Assembly (NCBI GenBank): GCA_964480695.1
Contig: CAYZPO010000059.1
Coordinates: forward strand, 1-6,736
Length of the DNA stretch: 6,736 nt
Origin: CAZDDW01 sp964480695
Lineage (GTDB): Bacteria > Patescibacteriota > Patescibacteriia > UBA9934 > CAZDDW01
Direction: 5' to 3'
The translations under genes were made by a program, and so were the position numbers. Positions within the stretch are counted from its first letter, which is position 1. The number at the start of each line of letters is the position of its first letter. The notes below the pieces were generated by a model that did not search any database, was not told where the DNA came from, and saw nothing but the letters and a program-made list of their open reading frames with translations. Positions 5,292 to 6,736 of the stretch are shown here, piece after piece.

Positions 5292-5296
5292 TGACA

Positions 5297-6661
5297 CTAG
5301 GCCGCGTACAGGCGCTGCTTGATCAGTTCCAGGTCGTGCTGCAACTTTTCGTCCTCGCTCAGAATATTGGAAATTTTGTCATAGGCATGCATGGCTGTGG
5401 TGTGGTCTCGTCCGCCCAGCTCTTGGCCAATCGAAGGATAAGAGCTTTTCATTTCTTCGCGCATGATATACATAATGATCTGTCGCGGGAAAGCCAAGCG
5501 CTTTTCTCGGCTCTTGCTCAGGACCTCGTCAATCGCCAGGTCATAATATGCAGCCACGGTCTGGATCAAGTGTTTTGGAGTAATGTTTTTCTTGGCCCGG
5601 GTTGGTTGGAAGCTAGAAAGAATCGGTTTTACGCTATCAATTGTTGGTGAAATGTTTTTAAACTGATGGAAAGCGATAATTTTATTGAGCGCCCCTTCTA
5701 GTTCGCGCACGTTTGACTGAACAATCGTGGCTACGTGATGGAGAATCTCTCGATCAAGCAAATAGCTCTTGTCTCGGCTCTTGGCCTCTAAAATAGCGAT
5801 TCTGGTTTCAAAGTCTGGGCTACCGATATCAGTCATCATTCCCCACTCAAAGCGCGACAGCAAGCGATTTTCAAGCGCTGGGATGGCTTTTGGTGGCCGG
5901 TCTGAAGAAATAACGATCTGCTTGTTTTCCTGGTGTAAAGCGTTAAAGGTGTGAAAAAATTCTTCCTGAGTCCCTTCTTTTCCAGTGATAAACTGAATAT
6001 CATCAACCAGCAGCACATCAACGTTACGATAAACATCCTTGAACTCTTTGGCTCGTCCGGTGCGCACAGCGTGGATAAAATCATTAGTAAACTTTTCACA
6101 GGTGACATACAGGATGCGCGTGCTTGGTGTCTTTTTAATCAGCTCATGACCTATGGCCTGCAACAAGTGAGTCTTTCCAAGACCAACCCCGCCATAAATA
6201 AAAAGCGGGTTGTAAACATCGCCAGGCTGGGACGAAACTGCTTGGGCAGCAGCATGAGCCAGCTCGCTTTGTTTTCCAACCACGAAACACCCGAAGTTGT
6301 ATTTTGGATTTAAAGAAACATTGCCATTACTAGCAGCTGGAACCGGCTCAGAAGACTCTTGATAATCCGGGATCACTAGCTCTTCCTCCATCACCGGTTG
6401 TGGGGCTCCTTGTTTAGACTCAACCAAATACACCACTCCACGCACACCATTATTAGTTAGGCTTTGCAACGAAGCGGTGATGTCTTTATGGTACTTTTTT
6501 TCCAACCAAGCCTTGGTAAATGTGTTAGGAACACCAACCTTCACTTCCCCGCCATCAAACGATATGATAAAGGTGTTCTTGAACCAGGTAGTAAAGTTGG
6601 CTTTACTTAGTGTAAGTTCAAGCTCCCCAAGGGCGGCTTGCCACAGCTCGTTGGTGTTCAT
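5297..6661 (-). CDS. dnaA: Chromosomal replication initiator DnaA
   Basis: DnaA is the AAA+ ATPase that binds DnaA boxes, opens oriC and recruits the replicative helicase; it also acts as a transcription factor, often on its own gene. The 454-residue length is typical. Domain I (about 1-82) contains NFTTWFKNT (22-30). Domain II is a short linker (about 83-115). Domain III is complete: Walker A GGVGLGKT (157-164, K163), Walker B VLLVDDIQF (216-224), sensor I near ISSDRPP (251-257), box VII ENRLLSRFEWG with the arginine-finger position R270, and sensor II VRELEGALN (318-326, R319). Domain IV (about 355-454) carries the DNA-binding signature GGRDHTTAMHAYDKI (416-430), whose Ala-Met replaces the commoner Val-Leu. 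The ATG at 6661-6659 gives a normal N-terminus. No Shine-Dalgarno sequence precedes it (AACAAAAGCCT). The stop is TAG. It is followed by the origin region and dnaN on the same strand. Confidence 0.99.
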   Translation of the reverse strand: MNTNELWQAALGELELTLSKANFTTWFKNTFIISFDGGEVKVGVPNTFTKAWLEKKYHKDITASLQSLTNNGVRGVVYLVESKQGAPQPVMEEELVIPDYQESSEPVPAASNGNVSLNPKYNFGCFVVGKQSELAHAAAQAVSSQPGDVYNPLFIYGGVGLGKTHLLQAIGHELIKKTPSTRILYVTCEKFTNDFIHAVRTGRAKEFKDVYRNVDVLLVDDIQFITGKEGTQEEFFHTFNALHQENKQIVISSDRPPKAIPALENRLLSRFEWGMMTDIGSPDFETRIAILEAKSRDKSYLLDREILHHVATIVQSNVRELEGALNKIIAFHQFKNISPTIDSVKPILSSFQPTRAKKNITPKHLIQTVAAYYDLAIDEVLSKSREKRLAFPRQIIMYIMREEMKSSYPSIGQELGGRDHTTAMHAYDKISNILSEDEKLQHDLELIKQRLYAA

Positions 6662-6697
6662 AGGCTTTTGTTTTTATATGAATGTTTCAGCTGTGGT

Positions 6698-6727
6698 ACT
6701 ATATAACAAATATCCACATGTGGGCAA
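6698..6727 (-). promoter_or_regulatory. Probable dnaA promoter
   Basis: On the minus strand TTGCCC (6727-6722), an 18-base spacer and TATAGT (6703-6698) form a reasonable sigma70-type promoter. The predicted start is near 6691, about 30 bases before the ATG. The -35 box lies wholly within a DnaA-box-like sequence. Confidence 0.55.
6710..6727. promoter_or_regulatory. Back-to-back DnaA-box-like sites over the dnaA promoter
   Basis: ATATCCACA (6710-6718, plus strand, 8 of 9 bases of TTATCCACA) abuts TGTGGGCAA (6719-6727; TTGCCCACA on the minus strand, 7 of 9). Together they make the 10-bp palindrome CCACATGTGG (6714-6723). They cover the spacer and -35 of the dnaA promoter, a natural position for autorepression; the palindrome could alternatively be the site of another dimeric regulator. 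Confidence 0.6.
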
Positions 6728-6736
6728 GTGGGTGGA

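Larger units (their letters stand above)
5038..5296. other. dnaA-dnaN intergenic region, probable replication origin (oriC)
   Basis: This 259-base spacer has no convincing gene. From dnaA towards dnaN it holds: a 6-bp hairpin beside the dnaA stop (5275-5291); a lone DnaA-box-like TTCTCAACA (5242-5250, 7 of 9); a GC-rich repeat block (5187-5235); an exact 11-bp tandem repeat (5161-5182); a hairpin (5131-5150); two tandem DnaA boxes (5088-5105); a trinucleotide run (5070-5084); and an AT-rich tract up to dnaN. Position between dnaA and dnaN, boxes and an AT-rich tract together make oriC likely. The boxes are imperfect, so this is not certain. Confidence 0.75.

Noticed and set aside
5063..5650. 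A 195-codon plus-strand frame
   Set aside because: It lies antisense to the 3' part of dnaA and the origin, has no family features, and is a shadow of dnaA codon structure.

Overview
The window looks like a chromosomal replication-origin neighbourhood from a bacterium assembled from metagenomic or draft data (a 100-base N block interrupts one gene). It carries dnaA and dnaN, with an origin-like intergenic region between them, next to a divergent pair of cell-wall genes. The mixed traits fit a Candidate Phyla Radiation (Patescibacteria) lineage such as the Parcubacteria: a class A penicillin-binding protein with C-terminal Ig-like domains, a small secreted 3D-domain protein, housekeeping genes without Shine-Dalgarno sequences, and very short intergenic regions. 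This is inference; no ribosomal or lineage-diagnostic gene is present. The standard genetic code fits: the long reading frames contain no internal TGA, and all four visible stops are TAG.

Layout, left to right. Bases 512 to 1 (minus) hold a secreted 3D-domain (double-psi beta-barrel) protein that runs off the left edge. Bases 513-649 are a 137-base divergent control region with a consensus promoter for the minus gene, a weaker one for the plus gene, and a small GC hairpin in each leader. Bases 650-3265 (plus) encode a bifunctional class A PBP; the N block covers the catalytic start of its transpeptidase domain. Back-to-back terminators at 3269-3330 separate it from a small orphan gene (3768-3373, minus). 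That gene has its own promoter, ribosome binding site and terminator, and higher GC than its neighbours. A perfect 15-bp terminator (3835-3868) follows dnaN (5037-3898, minus). Bases 5038-5296 lie between dnaN and dnaA (6661-5297, minus). Bases 6662-6736 hold the dnaA promoter with overlapping DnaA-box-like sites.

Functionally there are two modules. In the replication module DnaA would bind the boxes between dnaA and dnaN, open the AT-rich stretch next to dnaN, and repress its own promoter; DnaN is the sliding clamp of the replisome. The cell-wall module pairs a peptidoglycan synthase with a probable peptidoglycan-acting secreted protein from one divergent promoter region. The most notable observation is that the dnaA-dnaN spacer has the full layout of a basal origin unwinding system as described in Bacillus subtilis: two tandem DnaA boxes, a short GC spacer, a run of TAG trinucleotides (DnaA-trios), then an AT-rich tract. 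The orphan gene between terminators is the main unexplained coding element.
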